A DNA stretch of 64,000 nt, from the NCBI GenBank assembly GCA_933228675.1, contig OW121743.1, positions 96,039,998-96,103,997 on the forward strand. Reading direction: 5' to 3'. The notes under the pieces were generated by a model. That model saw nothing but the letters and a program-made list of their open reading frames with translations. It was not told the DNA's origin and searched no databases. Position 1 is the stretch's first letter; every line of letters starts with the position of its first letter. Positions 1 to 11,800 of this stretch are shown here, in pieces. The position numbers and the translations under genes are program-made. The stretch comes from Stomorhina lunata. Lineage: Eukaryota; Arthropoda; Insecta; Diptera; Rhiniidae.

Positions 1-289
1 AGTAGGTTTAATTTGTAGTATGAGTGTAGAAATATTTGTCATTTCAGTTTGTTAGAATAATTTTTGTGAAATTCTGATTAGTTGTGGATTAATAGACTTT
101 CTACATTTGTATATGTTTATACCCACAAAGACTAAATTTGGTACTTTTTGTATACTTGGGCCTAAAAAAATATTTAGGCCCAAGTATAACAGATGAAATA
201 ATATATATTTCTTTTATAAAATTTTGGTACATATTTAAGAGCAAAGTCAGACAGACAAAGTTTTAAATAAAATTTCTAAATAAAATGTT
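1..289. other. AT-rich unique sequence
   Basis: This is non-repetitive AT-rich sequence before the first satellite. The phrase 'cctaaaaaaatatttaggcccaag' region around 160-185 is a short inverted repeat (GGGCC and GGCCC arms). I see no ORF, RNA gene or recognisable element. Confidence 0.6.
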
Positions 290-1745
290 TCCATCGAAAA
301 TTTTCTATATAAAATTTTTTCACCGAAAATTTTCTATATAAAATTTTTTCACCGAAAATTTTCTATATAAAATTTTTTCACCGAAAATTTTCTATACAAA
401 ATTTTTTCACCGAAAATTTTCTATATAAAATTTTTCACCGAAGATTTTGTATAAAAAATGTTTGTACCGGAAATTTTTCTATATAACATTTTTTTACCGG
501 AAATTTTTCTATATAAAATTTTTTACCGAAAATTTTCTATATAAAATTTTTTCACCAAAAATTTTCTGTATAAAATTTTTTCACCGAAAATTTTCTATAT
601 AAAATTTTTTCACCAAAAATTTTCTATATAAAATTTTTTTACCGAAAATTTTCTATATAAAATTTTTTCACCGAAAATTTTCTATATAAAATTTTTTCAC
701 CGAAAATTTTCTATATAAAATTTTTTCACCGAAAATTTTCTATATAAAATTTTTTCACCGAAAATTTTCTATATAAAATTTTTTCACCGAAAATTTTCTA
801 TATAAAATTTTTTCACCGAAAATTTTCTATATAAAATTTTTTCACCGAAAATTTTCTATATAAAATTTTTTCACCGAAAATTTTCTATATAAAATTTTTT
901 CACCGAAAATTTTCTATATAAAATTTTTTCACCTAAAATTTTCTATATAAAATTTTTTCACCGAAAATTTTCTATATAAAATTTTTTCACCGAAAATTTT
1001 CTATATAAAATTTTTTCACCGAAAATTTTCTATATACAATTTTTTACCTAAAATTTTCTATATAAAATTTTTTACCGAAAATTTTGTATATACAATTTTT
1101 TCACCGAAAATTTTCTATATAAGATACTTTCACCAAAAATTTTCTATATAAATTTTTTTCACCAAAAATTTTCTATATAAATTTTTTTCACCGAAAATTT
1201 TCTAAATAAAATTTTTTCACCGAAAATTTTCTATGTAAAATTTTTGCACCGAAAATTTTCGATATACAATTTTTACACCGAAAATTTTCTATATAAAATG
1301 TTTACACCGAAAATTTTCTATATAAAATTTTTTCACCGAAAATTTTCTATATAAAATTTTTCACCGAAAATTTTCTATATAAAATTTTTCACCGAAAATT
1401 TTCTATATAAAATTTTTTCACCGAAAATTTTCTATATAAAATTTTTCAGCGAAAATTTTCTATATAAAATTTTTTCACCAACAATTTTCTATATAAAATT
1501 TTTTCACCCAAAATTTTCTATATAAAATTTTTTCACCGAAAATTTTCTATATAAAATTTTTTTACCGAAAATTTTTAATCAAAAATTTTCTATATAAAAT
1601 TTTTAATCAAGAACTTTCTAAATAAAATTTTTTATCGAAAAATTTCTATAAAAAAGTTTTTATCGAAAAATTTTTATATAAAATTTTTTTATTGAAAATT
1701 TTCTTTATAAAATTTTTTCATAGAAATTTTCCTATATAAAATTGT
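290..1745. repeat. 29-bp satellite array (family S1)
   Basis: This is a tandem array of about 50 monomers of 29 bp. Each monomer joins the near-palindrome TTTTCTATATAAAA to the linker TTTTTTCACCG. The centre (about 650-1030) is almost perfectly homogeneous. Both edges decay: at 430-540 the linker varies to TGTACCGG or TTTACCGG, and after 1560 to TTAATCAA and TTATCGAA. A homogeneous centre with decayed edges is the usual result of unequal exchange. The same monomer recurs in reverse complement at 3735-5160 with linker CATTG instead of CACCG. I see no coding role. Confidence 0.95.
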
Positions 1746-3734
1746 TACATCAAAACTTTTTATCAATGATTTTATATTTTATTTATATAAAAGGTTTTCA
1801 TCGAAAAAGCCTTTTAAAGTTCCTAAAAAAATAAAATAAACAACTTTATATTTTAAAATTGGTTATATTACCGTTTGCGCTTAACCTAATCCGGTCGGAC
1901 TTTAATGCTTTTGTACGTTTTTATATTAAATTTTCCATAGTGCTCTAATTTTGCACAACACTTTGAAGTTATGCTATAATTATTCCTGAAAAATTATTGA
2001 AATAGTACGACGCATTAATGATGTTGGCAAAAAGGCTTTTTTGGTATCAATGACATATTGATGAATGTGTAGATATTTGTGTGCATTGTGTCACATATAC
2101 ACACGTGCGAATATTTGCGTATTTAAAAGTTTCAATATTTATCAACTGACACGCATTGACAGCATACACATATTTATTTGTAGATATGTGTACAAAATGT
2201 CATATATATATAGGGTGATATATACATATGTATTATATATGTGTAATACAGCTGTATTATCATGCCTGAATTTACCTAGTTCCGATTGCCTTTATTTTTT
2301 CCGTACATGCTTTAATTAATAATGATTTTATCTGTATAGGTATGTGAAGGAATTTTCTACCCGATTGTTTTTGTCAGTGTATTTCTTATTTTATATAGAT
2401 ATGCTTATATCGCTTTCATGCCAGAATACATATGGGCTTTTTTCAGTTTCATTATAAATCTTGAAGCATGTAGTTTTTTATATTTTTCGCTTTTGTTTTT
2501 TCATTCCCTAGAATATTTGTATGTATGTAAATATAATGGGAACACATCATTATTTTTAAAGCTAAAAGTTAATTTGGTATTGTCACTTTTCCTTGTTGTC
2601 TACTGATGATACATGCGAACTTTTATTTATATGCATACACACATTCATATATTGTAGATGATATGTTAGTTATGAAAATAGTTAAGGGAAAATACTTTCG
2701 TAACCATTAAACAAGCAGCTTCTTACTCTAAAGGGAGTAAACTCTCGCTATTTTACCAGTTGAAACAGAATTAAAAGAATACATACCAACATAACCAACT
2801 CACTGGAACATTTAACATATTTACACTTTGTCAACACATACGCACACACACACATATACATAACTCCTGCATCTACTCCTTGGCTCAGCTGCTTATTCTG
2901 GAAACAGTGCAATTGTTCTGGTTGTTGCATTTTTTGTTTAAGTTTTTGTTTTAAATCTTTTGTTCTATAAAATTCCCTAAAATATAAACGAAACAAAAAC
3001 TCAACTCGTCCTGTCTTTAAATAGGTCATGCTTTTGTTATTGTAGCGAATTGTTTTATCCTTCTGGTGACATGTGCAACTCTGTTGTTGTCTTTGTTTCG
3101 GTTTTAACATTTCTGTTGCAACATGTTTAATGCAGTATGCAACTTTTCATTTTACCACTCACATACACACATACATCCATACAATATATTCCAGAGTGTA
3201 TGAGTGCATGTATTATTTTACTGTTGCAAACAGGAGTTTCCACTGTTTGATTAATCCTAATGTTTTTCTTTTTTTCTTTTGGTTTTTAATGCATTTTAAA
3301 AATAATATACGCGTGTGGTTAGGATAAGGATCTAGGTCTCCAAAGGGATTTATTACAACTAATTTATATATTTTAAGATTTTTGTAATCAACCAAATCGC
3401 TGGGGTGCTCATTTGTTCATTGTGCGTATTGTAATAATTTTTGTTAATTTAGGGGAAAGTTTTTTGAAGCATAGAAATAGTGTTATGATAATATTGGATT
3501 TTTATGTTGTAAATATGAAAAATGTTATAAAACTTTTATTAAAAAGACAAAAATGTTTAAAGTTCTTAGGGAATTCTGTAGGGATTTCTCCTAAAGGAAA
3601 AGGTGTGTGACTTATTTATATACATATGTATAGATTCACAAAAAGCTTTAAGCTTTTTGAGCATTTTTATTCGTGTCCATCTATATTTATTATGATCACT
3701 TACAATATTTAGATCATTTATATGCCTTTTCAAT
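1746..3734. other. AT-rich unique spacer
   Basis: About 2 kb of single-copy-looking sequence separates the first satellite from its inverted relative. It holds short TA-rich and CA-rich simple stretches (about 2200-2260, 2835-2860, 3155-3185). A near-perfect 19-nt palindrome lies at 3636-3654 (AAAAAGCTT facing AAGCTTTTT). A 120-codon minus-strand frame at 2748-3110 has no recognisable domain and I treat it as chance. No gene is supported. Confidence 0.55.
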
Positions 3735-5160
3735 GAAAAATGAAAAAAACTGTATAAAGAAAATTTTCAATAATAAAACTTTATATAGAAAATTTTGAAT
3801 GAAAAAATTTTATTAAGAAAATTTTCAATAAAAAAATTTTATATAGAAAATTTTTAATAAAAAAATTTTGTATAAAAAATTTTCAATAAAAAAAATTTTG
3901 TATAAAAAATGTTCAATGAAAAACAATAAATTAAAAAGATTTACTTTAGTGTATTGCACTAAGATCCCAATTTATTATTATTGTAATAAATAGTTTTTTG
4001 ATAAAACCAAAAAAATGTTGGTTGTGAAACCTTTTTCGACGCGTCTCGATGGTTGATTAGGCCATCTCTTTATAAAGAAGATTTTATATAGAAAATTTTC
4101 AATAACAAAATTTTTCAATGAAAAAATTTAAATTGAAAATTTTCAATGAAAAAATTTTATATAGAAAATTTTATATGGAAAATTTTCAAGAAAAATTGTA
4201 TATGGAAAATTTTCAATAGAAAAATTTTATAAGGAAAAAATTTTAAATTAAGAATTTTTAATGAAATATTTTTAATAAAAAAAAAATTTTAATGAAAAAA
4301 TTTTCTATAGAAGATTTGCAATAGAAAAATTTTATATAGAAAATTTTCTATAGAAACATTTTATATAGAAAATTTTCAATGAAAGAATTTTATATAAAAA
4401 AATTTATGTGACAAAATTTTATATAAAAAACTTTTAATGAAAAAATTTTATATAAAATATTTTTAAAAAGAAAATTTTATATAGAAAATTTTCAAGGAAA
4501 AATTTTTTATAGAAAATTTTCAATGAAAAAATGTTGTATTAAAAATTTGAAAAAAAAATATTATTTTTTAGTATTTATTATTTATTTTTAAGGAAAAAAA
4601 AAAAACAATAAATAAATGTAACAGTTTTGGGATCAAACGCCAAAAGTCATTATTTTTGAATAATATTTACGTCCCGACAATTTTGTTATTTTTTGAAAAA
4701 ATTTTATATAAAAAATTTTCAATAGAAAATTTTTATATAGAAAATTTTCAATGAAAAAATTTTATATAAAAAATTTTTAATGACAAAATTTCATATAAAA
4801 AATTTTTTATGCAAAAATTGTATAAAGAAAATTTCAATGAAAAAATTTTATATAGAAAATTTTCAATGAAAAAATTATGTATAGAAAATTTTCAATGAAA
4901 AAATTTTACACAGAAAAGTTTCTATAAAAAAATTTTTTATAGAAAATTTTCATGAAAAATTTTATATAAAATGTTTTCAATAAAAAATTTAATATATAGA
5001 AAATTTTCAATAAAAAATTATTATTATTTTTTGAAAAAATTTTATATAAAAAATTTTCAATGAAAAAATTTTATATAGAAAATTTTCAATAAAAAATTTT
5101 TATATAGAAAACTTACAATAAAAAATAATTTATATAAACAATTTTTAATAATTTTTAGAG
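3735..5160. repeat. Degenerate 29-bp satellite, inverted relative of S1
   Basis: These are decayed tandem monomers of about 29 bp with core TTTTATATAGAAAA and linker TTTTCAATG. The reverse complement reads TTTTCTATATAAAA plus CATTG, which matches the 290-1745 monomer except in the linker, so this is the same family in opposite orientation. A dispersed element (3921-4060) and non-monomer sequence around 4540-4690 interrupt the array. Monomer-to-monomer variation is much higher than in 290-1745, which suggests an older array without recent homogenisation. Confidence 0.85.
3921..4060 (+). mobile_element. ~150-bp interspersed element, copy 1
   Basis: This non-satellite sequence is inserted in the degenerate 29-bp array. 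Landmarks in order are GTGTATTGCACTAAGATCCC, the inverted-repeat arm TTTATTA with its partner TGTAATAAA, AAAACCAAAAAAATGTTGG, and CTCGATGGTT at the end. The same order occurs at 48048-48179 (plus) and in reverse complement at 10541-10698 and 10907-11020. No ORF is present. It could be a SINE- or MITE-like non-autonomous element. I see no clear terminal inverted repeat, so the class is open. Confidence 0.75.
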
Positions 5161-6680
5161 AAATTTATAAATTATTTTCTTTAAAAAAATTTTCGGTATA
5201 AAATTTATTCTATAGAATAATTTTCGGTATAACTTTAGTTCTATAGAAATATTTTCGTATACATTTTTTCGGTATAGATTTTTTTCCATGAAAACTTTTT
5301 TGGTATACATTTTTTCTAAACGAATTTTTCATAGAAAAATTTTCGATATAATTTTTTTCTATTGATAAATTTTTGGTATACATTTTTATTATAAATTTTT
5401 TTCTATAGACAAAATTTTCGGTTTTAGTTTTTTTCTATTGAAAATTTTTCGGTATAAATTTTTTTCTATAGAAAAATTTTTACCGAAAATTTTTCTATAT
5501 AAAAATTTTCGGTATAAATTTTTTCTATAGAAAAATTTTCGGTATAAATTTTTTCTATAGAAAACTTTTCGGTATAAATTTTTTCTATGGAAAAATTTTC
5601 GGTATACATTTTTTCTATAGAAAAATTTTCGGTATAAATTTTTTCTATAGAAAAATTTTCGGTATAAATTTTTTCTATAGAAAAATTTCCGGTATAAATT
5701 TTTTCTATAGAAAAATTTTCGGTATAAATTTTTTCTATACAAAAATTTTCGGTATAAATTTTTTCTATAGAAAAATTTTCGGTATAAATTTTTTCTATAG
5801 AAAAATTTTCGGTATAAATTTTTTCTATAGAAAAATTTTCGGTATAAATTTTTTCTATGGAAAAATTTTCGGTACACATTTTTTCTATAGAAATATTTTT
5901 GGTATAAATTTTTTCTATAGAAAAATTTTCGGTATAAATTTTTTCTATAGAAAAATTTTCGGTATAAATTTTTTCTATAGAAAAATTTTCGGTATTAATT
6001 TTTTCTATTGAAAAATTTTTGGTATAAATTTGTTCTGTAGAAAATTTTTCGGTACAAATTTTTTCTATAGAAAAATTTTCGGTATAATTTTTTTCTATAG
6101 AAAAATTTTCGGAGTAATTTTTCTTATTGAAAAATTTTCGGTATAAATTTTTTCTATAGAAACATTTTCGGTATAAATTTTTTCCATTGAAAAATTTTCG
6201 GTAAAAATTTTTCTATAGAAAAATTTTCGGTAAAAATTTTTTCTATAGAGAAATTTTCGGTAAAAATTTTTTCTATAGAGAAATTTTCGGTATAAATTTT
6301 TTCTGTAGAAAAATTTTCAGTATAAATTTTTTCTATAGAAAAATTTTCGGTATAAATTTTTTCTATAGAAAAATTTTCAGTACAAATTTTTTCTATACAA
6401 AAATTTTTGGTATAAATTTTTTCTATAGAAAAATTTCCGGTTTAAATTTTTTCTTTAGAAACATTTTCTGTATAAAATATATTCTATAGTATAATTTTCG
6501 GTATCAATTTTTTTTCTTAAGAATAATTTTTGATATAAAATTTATTCAATAGAAATATTTTTGGTACAATTTTTTTTCTATAAAATTTTTTAAATTTTAT
6601 TTTTTAATTTTTTTCTATAGAAAAATTTACGGTTAAATTTTTTTCTATACAAAAATTTTCGGAATTTTATTTTTGACTTA
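5161..6680. repeat. 30-bp satellite array (family S2)
   Basis: This array has about 50 monomers of 30 bp, with core TTTTTTCTATAGAAAAATTT and linker TCGGTATAAA. The register is nearly exact from about 5580 to 6060, two monomers per 60 bases. Edges are degenerate (5161-5400 and 6480-6680). Because 30 is divisible by 3, long minus-strand frames of repeated decapeptides (for example YRKFFYRKNL) stay open at 5389-5879. These reflect the monomer length and are not evidence of a protein. Confidence 0.95.
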
Positions 6681-7104
6681 AGTTCAATATATATGATTTT
6701 TTTAATATAATACAATTTTTTATATTTTTTATTATATTAAAAAAAAACAAAATCATTTAAAAAGTTGTTTTAATTTTATAAACAAAAACTGACTTGAAAT
6801 TCAAAATTAAAGTCTTTAATAAAAACTGACATGTGTTAAAATTTACACTAAATTCAATTCATTTTCTATTCTCATTTATTTAAATTCAAATTTAATTTTT
6901 ATTTTCTATTCGACCCAGTACAATAAAAGTGTTTTTTTGCGAACAAAACATCATGTTTAATAATCACGATTTTTATTTGTCACCAAATTTGAGCATATTA
7001 AATTCTAAAAAATATCTAGCTTTTGTAGAAAAAATACAAGTGAAAAAATATAATCGGACAGCAACGACCAAAGGATGCTCTACACCTAAGATAGGCACCA
7101 TGGA
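6681..7104. other. Unique spacer between S2 and S3
   Basis: AT-rich sequence without tandem structure. It includes a poly-A/T block at 6690-6760 and a slightly more GC-rich stretch at 7045-7100 with no recognisable homology. The plus-strand frame starting at 6929 runs from this spacer into the next satellite and has no domain, so I do not call it a gene. Confidence 0.5.
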
Positions 7105-8535
7105 CAAATATTTCTATAAACAATTTTTTATAGAAAAATATTTCTACCAAAAATTTTTTATAGAAAAATATTTTTTATCAAAAATTTATAAATTTCTTAA
7201 AAAAATTATTCAATAGAAAAATATTTCTATCGAAAATTTTTCTATAGAAAAATATTTCTATCGAAAATTTTTCTATGGAAAAATATTTCTATCGAAAATT
7301 TTTCTATGGAAAAATATTTCTATCAAAAATTTTTCTATAGAAAAATATTTCTATCGAAAAATTTTCGATAGAAATATTTGTCTATAGAAAAATATTTCTA
7401 TCGAAAATTTTTCTATAGAAAAATATTTCTATCGAAAATTTTTCTATAGAAAAATATTTCTATCGAAAATTTTTCTATAGAAAAATATTTCTATCGAAAA
7501 TTTTTCTATAGAAAAATATTTCTATCGAAAATTTTTCTATAGAAAAATATTTCTATCGAAAATTTTTCTATAGAAAAATATTTCTATCGAAAATTTTTCT
7601 ATAGAAAAATATTTCTATCGAAAAATTTTCTATAGAAAAATATTTCTATCGAAAATTTTTCTATAGAAAAATATTTCTATCGAAAATTTTTCTATAGAAA
7701 AATATTTCTATCGAAAATTTTTCTATAGAAAAATATTTCTATCGAAAATTTTTCTATAGAAAAATATTTCTATCGAAAATTTTTCTATAGAAAAATATTT
7801 CTATCGAAAATTTTTTTTATAGAAAAATATTTCTATCGAAAATTTTTTTATAGAAAAATATTTCTATCGAAAATTTTTCTATAGAAAAATATTTCTATCG
7901 AAAATTTTTCTATAGAAAAATATTTCTATCGAAAATTTTTCTATAGAAAAATATTTCTATCGAAAATTTTTCTATAGAAAAATATTTCTATCGAAAATTT
8001 TTCTATAGAAAAATATTTCTATCGAAAATTTTTCTATAGAAAAATATTTCTATCGAAAATTTTTCTATAGAAAAATATTTCTATCGAAAATTTTTCTATA
8101 GAAAAATATTTCTATCGAAAATTTTTCTATAGAAAAATATTTCTATCGAAAATTTTTCTATAGAAAAATATTTCTATCGAAAATTTTTCTATAGAAAAAT
8201 ATTTCTATCGAAATATTTCTATCGAAAATTTTTCTATAGAAAAATATTTCTATCGAAAATTTTTCTATAGAAAAATATTTCTATCGAAAATTTTTCTATA
8301 GAAAAATATTTCTATCGAAAATTTTTCTATAGAAAAATATTTCTATCGAAAATTTTTCTATAGAAAAATATTTCTATCGAAAATTTTTTTATAGAAAAAT
8401 ATTTCTATCGAAAATTTTTCTATAGAAAAATATTTCTATCGAAAATTTTTCTATAGAAAAATATTTCTATCGAAAATTTTTCTATAAAAAAATATTTTTA
8501 TCGAAGATGTATCTATAGAAAAATATTTGTATAGT
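7105..8535. repeat. 31-bp satellite array (family S3)
   Basis: This array has about 43 monomers of 31 bp. Each has core TTTTTCTATAGAAAAA followed by linker TATTTCTATCGAAAA. Homogeneity is very high from 7390 to 8460. Two structural slips are visible. At about 8205-8220 a monomer is shortened so that two TATTTCTATCG linkers lie almost adjacent. At about 7345-7375 a half-unit is inverted, making a local palindrome. The left edge (7105-7210) uses CAAAAATTTT-type linkers before settling into the consensus. Confidence 0.95.
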
Positions 8536-9570
8536 GTAGGGTATAAAAAACTTTAAAAATTCCAAATGTACGTGTTGTGATTTTTTTCTCCTGTACATGC
8601 AAATAATTGAAAATCAATCATTTGAAAGTGTCAACTAAATGAAAAACAGTGCAAATATTGATGAAAATTTTGATAAATTGAAAAAAGCGAAAATTTTTGC
8701 TGTGAAAATGAATGAAGTGAAATGAATTTTAAATCAGTTCTTTTGTTTGAACATAAAAAAAAATTAAAAACTAAGCTCCTAGAAAGGATTTTCCAAACAA
8801 GGGGAAAACTAAAATTATGAAACTGAGAACTAAAATAATCAAGTTCTAAACTTATAAGCTATAAGCTATAAAATTTTAATATTTAATATATAATATTTTT
8901 CAAACATAAAATAAAATTTAATTAAAATATTCTTATAATCAGGCAAATATTTTGTCAGCAAAAACCGAGTAAATATCTCCTAAATATCACTTTTCTTATA
9001 GTTAAACATTAAAATATTTAAGCCATAAATAAAAAATAGTTTTTCCAAATAATTTCATTGCTTACCACACCCTCTCTATCATTATCATCATTGAATCGCA
9101 ATCAATTTTCATTACTTTACTCTGTAAATACTATAAACTACCAAAAAAGATCCTGTAAAATATATTCCGTCTACACAAACGTTTAATTTTAGCCTTGAAT
9201 ATTTATAAGTTATAAAACTATCTCTTCGAGACAAACATTAAAATTTAACAAACTATAAATTTAATAGCTTTGTCAGTTTCCTCTAAGTTTTCTATTTGTT
9301 TTAGACCAGAATTTATGTAGTTATGTTGTATGAGTGTATGAATAGCAAAATTTCTTTGTATATTTTAGTGTTAGCTTTAACGATAGGAGTATTTGATTTT
9401 ATTGTAAAGGAAGCCAAATTAATTAAATCAATAAAATACAATAAAATTTATGGAGAACCATAAATTGTTGCTAAAGACTGTAAAGAAAATAGTATGAGAA
9501 AATATTTTGTAACTTTAATAAGAGCTAAAACTCGGAATGCTTTTGACTATAACGAATTTTGTTAAGACTA
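8536..9570. other. AT-rich unique sequence
   Basis: About 1 kb without tandem structure, gene or recognisable transposon. It is low-complexity AT-rich sequence with scattered poly-A runs. Confidence 0.5.
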
Positions 9571-9984
9571 AATTTCTTAAAGTAAATTTTTTATAAACGA
9601 TTTTTTTAATACATTTAAAATCGATTAAAAATTTTTACATTAAAAATTTAAACTCTTTTTCACAAAAACTTTTTTGCACAGAAATTTGCTAATAGAAAAT
9701 TTTTTTAATAAAAAGAATTTCATAGAGAATTTTTTGAATAAAATTTTTCGAACAACTTTTTTTTTTAATTTTCGAATAAAAATTTTCTTTTAAAAATATT
9801 AAAAAAATATTCTTTAAGAAAAATTTTGAGCTTAAATTTTACTTAAAAACAAAATTTCAGATAAAATATTTTCTCATAAAAATTTTTTCGGATACAATTT
9901 TTTCGAATTAAAATTTCATGTAGAAAATATTTTGAACAAAGGTTTTTTCTAGAAAATTTATTATGCCTTAAATCAGTACATTTT
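9571..9984. repeat. Highly degenerate ~30-bp satellite remnant
   Basis: Irregular alternation of AAAATTTT-like and TTTTTCGAA-like blocks at about 28-32 bp spacing resembles a strongly decayed array of the same superfamily. Individual monomers cannot be aligned confidently by eye. Confidence 0.5.
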
Positions 9985-10085
9985 TCTGGCTACCTCCCAT
10001 AGGTCTGGCTTTCCGGAACTCAGGTATTAGCCTAACTTTTTTTATACATTTATCGGTCCATATTTGACCATTGCTTCCATAAATG
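9985..10085 (+). mobile_element. Fragment of the hairpin-ended interspersed element
   Basis: A short internal fragment matches the longer copies at 34311, 48637 and 50699. Shared landmarks are GGCTACCTCCCATAGGTC with TTCCGGAA downstream, then ATCGGTCCATATTTGACCAT. Both hairpin ends are missing. It lies between degenerate satellite blocks, so it is an old truncated insertion. Confidence 0.65.
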
Positions 10086-10130
10086 GTATTATACGGTTGG
10101 ACTCCTTTTTTTATTGCAAATTTCTCTTAT

Positions 10131-10540
10131 CAAAAAAATCCCAAAGTAAATTTTCTATAAAAGACTTTTGAAATATAGATTTATATATAGAATATATTTC
10201 AAATACAAATTTTTATGTTGAAAAATTAAATTTTTTCATAAAAAAATTTTTGCAAAAAAAATTAGCTTATAGAAAATTCAGTAGAGTTGCCGTTTTTTAT
10301 ACTTTTTATAGTAATAGGTATTTTTTCAAATTTGTAGTTCTGATGTTTTAAAAAGAAAAAGTTTTCTACTTCATTTTCTTTTTTAATATTTTTATCAAAA
10401 ATTTTTCTATATAAAATTTTTTTTATCAGAGACTTTCCATTAAAAATGTTATTTGTAAAAAATTTTTCTATAGAAAATTTTTTTTTAATTTTTCTATAAG
10501 ACATTTTTTATGAAAAATGTTGCAGTAGAAATTTTCTAAC
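10131..10540. repeat. Degenerate ~30-bp satellite remnant
   Basis: Monomer-like blocks with TTTTTCTATAGAAAATTTT at irregular spacing (clearest at 10395-10500) mark a decayed array of the TTTTCTATAGAAAA superfamily. A minus-strand frame at 10262-10504 is a by-product of the repeat. Confidence 0.55.
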
Positions 10541-10698
10541 GAACCATCGAAACGCCTCGAGAAAAGGGTTCCCCACCAACAGTTTTTGGTTTTATCAAAA
10601 AATTATTTATTACAATAATAAATATTTGTAATAAATTGGGATCTTAGCGCAATACACTACAGTTAAATTTTTTAACTTAATGTTTGACGTCCCAAGTT
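10541..10698 (-). mobile_element. ~150-bp interspersed element, copy 2
   Basis: This is the fullest copy of the family. In minus orientation it runs from CTTGGGACGTCAAACATTAA through GTGTATTGCGCTAAGATCCC, the inverted repeat TTTATTACAA facing TTGTAATAAA, and CCAAAAACTGTTGGTGGGG, to CGTTTCGATGGTTC. It sits between degenerate satellite blocks, as copy 1 does. No ORF is present. The start is set by the shared CTTGGGAC or TTGGGAC seen here and at 48048. Confidence 0.8.
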
Positions 10699-10906
10699 TT
10701 AAAATAAACTTTTTTTATTTAAATCTTTTTTTGGACCCCCTTTATAGCATTTTTGTCTTAGTCGCCAACAAAGCAACAACAAAAGAAATTATAAAAATGA
10801 AAAATGTTCGTGTGTTTCTGTTCAGATGATAATCTTCGCTTTATGATGATATTTATTGGACACAATAATAATTCTTATTTATTTTGTCCCTCATTATATG
10901 GTATAG

Positions 10907-11020
10907 GAAAGGTTTCTCCACCAACATTTTTTGGTTTTGTAAAAAACTGTTTATTACAATAATAAATATTTGTAATAAATTGAGATCTTAGTGCAATACA
11001 CTTTAGTAAAACTTTTTAAG
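10907..11020 (-). mobile_element. ~150-bp interspersed element, copy 3 (truncated)
   Basis: Reverse-complement copy carrying GGTTTCTCCACCAACA, the palindrome TTTATTACAA facing TTGTAATAAA, and GAGATCTTAGTGCAATACAC. It lacks the TTGGGACGTCAAAC end. It lies only about 210 bp from copy 2 in the same orientation. The sequence between them (10699-10906) resembles neither the element nor the satellite. Confidence 0.75.
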
Positions 11021-11545
11021 ATAATATTTTTATAGAAAAGTTTTTGACAAAATAATTTTCTTCAGAAAATTTTTCTAGAAAAATATTTTTCTATGAAAAC
11101 TTTAAAAAACAAAATTTTCTGTTTATAGGAAAATTTTTGATAAAAATATTTTTGATAAAAATATTTTTCTATTGAAATATTTTTCTGTATAAAAAAATGT
11201 TCGATTCAAAAATTTTTGAAAAATAAAATATATTTTTCTATCAAAAAATTTACTCCAAAAAGATTTGTCTATAGAAAAGTTTTCGAAAAAAATTTTTTGT
11301 AAGAAAAATTTTCTATTAAAATATTTTTTGCAGAAAAAATTTTAAAATTGTGAAAATTAAAAAAAAGAAAAATTTGATAAATAAATTTTCTATAGAAAAT
11401 TTTTCTTGAAAAAATTAAAAAAAAAAAAAAATTGATAAAAATTTGTTTGAGCAAATTTTTCTATAAAAAATATATTTTTTAAAAATTTTTACAGAAAAAT
11501 ATTTTTATCGACAAATTTTCTATAAAAAATGTTTACAAAAATAAT
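11021..11545. repeat. Degenerate ~30-bp satellite remnant
   Basis: Decayed AT-rich monomers with recurring TTTTTCTATAGAAAATTTT- and TTTGATAAAAATATTTTTCT-like blocks. It is probably an old part of the same superfamily. Boundaries are approximate. Confidence 0.5.
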
Positions 11546-11800
11546 GGTGTCGTGGCAACAATGTTCGAGATTATATTGTTCTCTTGAACTATGTATTATT
11601 TTGTTGCTATAAATTGGATTTTGATTTTGTTTCTTGTGTATTTTCTTTAACAAAGCGGCACCAACCGACTGTACGAACATCCAAATTTCTACTGAATCCT
11701 TTAATTTTCTCGAGTTTTGTTAATGATCGTGATATTTAAGAAAACTACAAAAATCATCGGCTTCTGGTGGTATGGGTTGCCTATGCCTTCTCATATGAAT
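11490..11800 (-). pseudogene. Possible decayed coding fragment, unidentified
   Basis: The minus strand holds a 63-codon frame (11680-11489) whose reading continues upstream through one TAA stop (11720-11722) to about 11800. The readable stretch is protein-like: QPIPPEADDFCSFLKYHDH before the stop, then FVQSVGAALLKKIHKKQNQ and EQYNLEHCCHD after it. I recognise no domain. A 66-codon plus-strand frame at 11717-11917 overlaps part of it and has no better claim. Chance, a transposase remnant and a dead exon are all possible. Confidence 0.25.

Noticed and set aside
2748..3110. 120-codon minus-strand frame with a hydrophobic C-terminus
   Set aside because: No recognisable domain, no conserved neighbour and no splice or promoter signal that I can defend. 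A chance frame is likely in this window.
5389..5879. Minus-strand 137-162 codon frames with YRKFFYRKNL or TENFSIEKIY repeats
   Set aside because: The satellite monomer is 30 bp, so a stop-free consensus stays open in register. There is no start context or domain.
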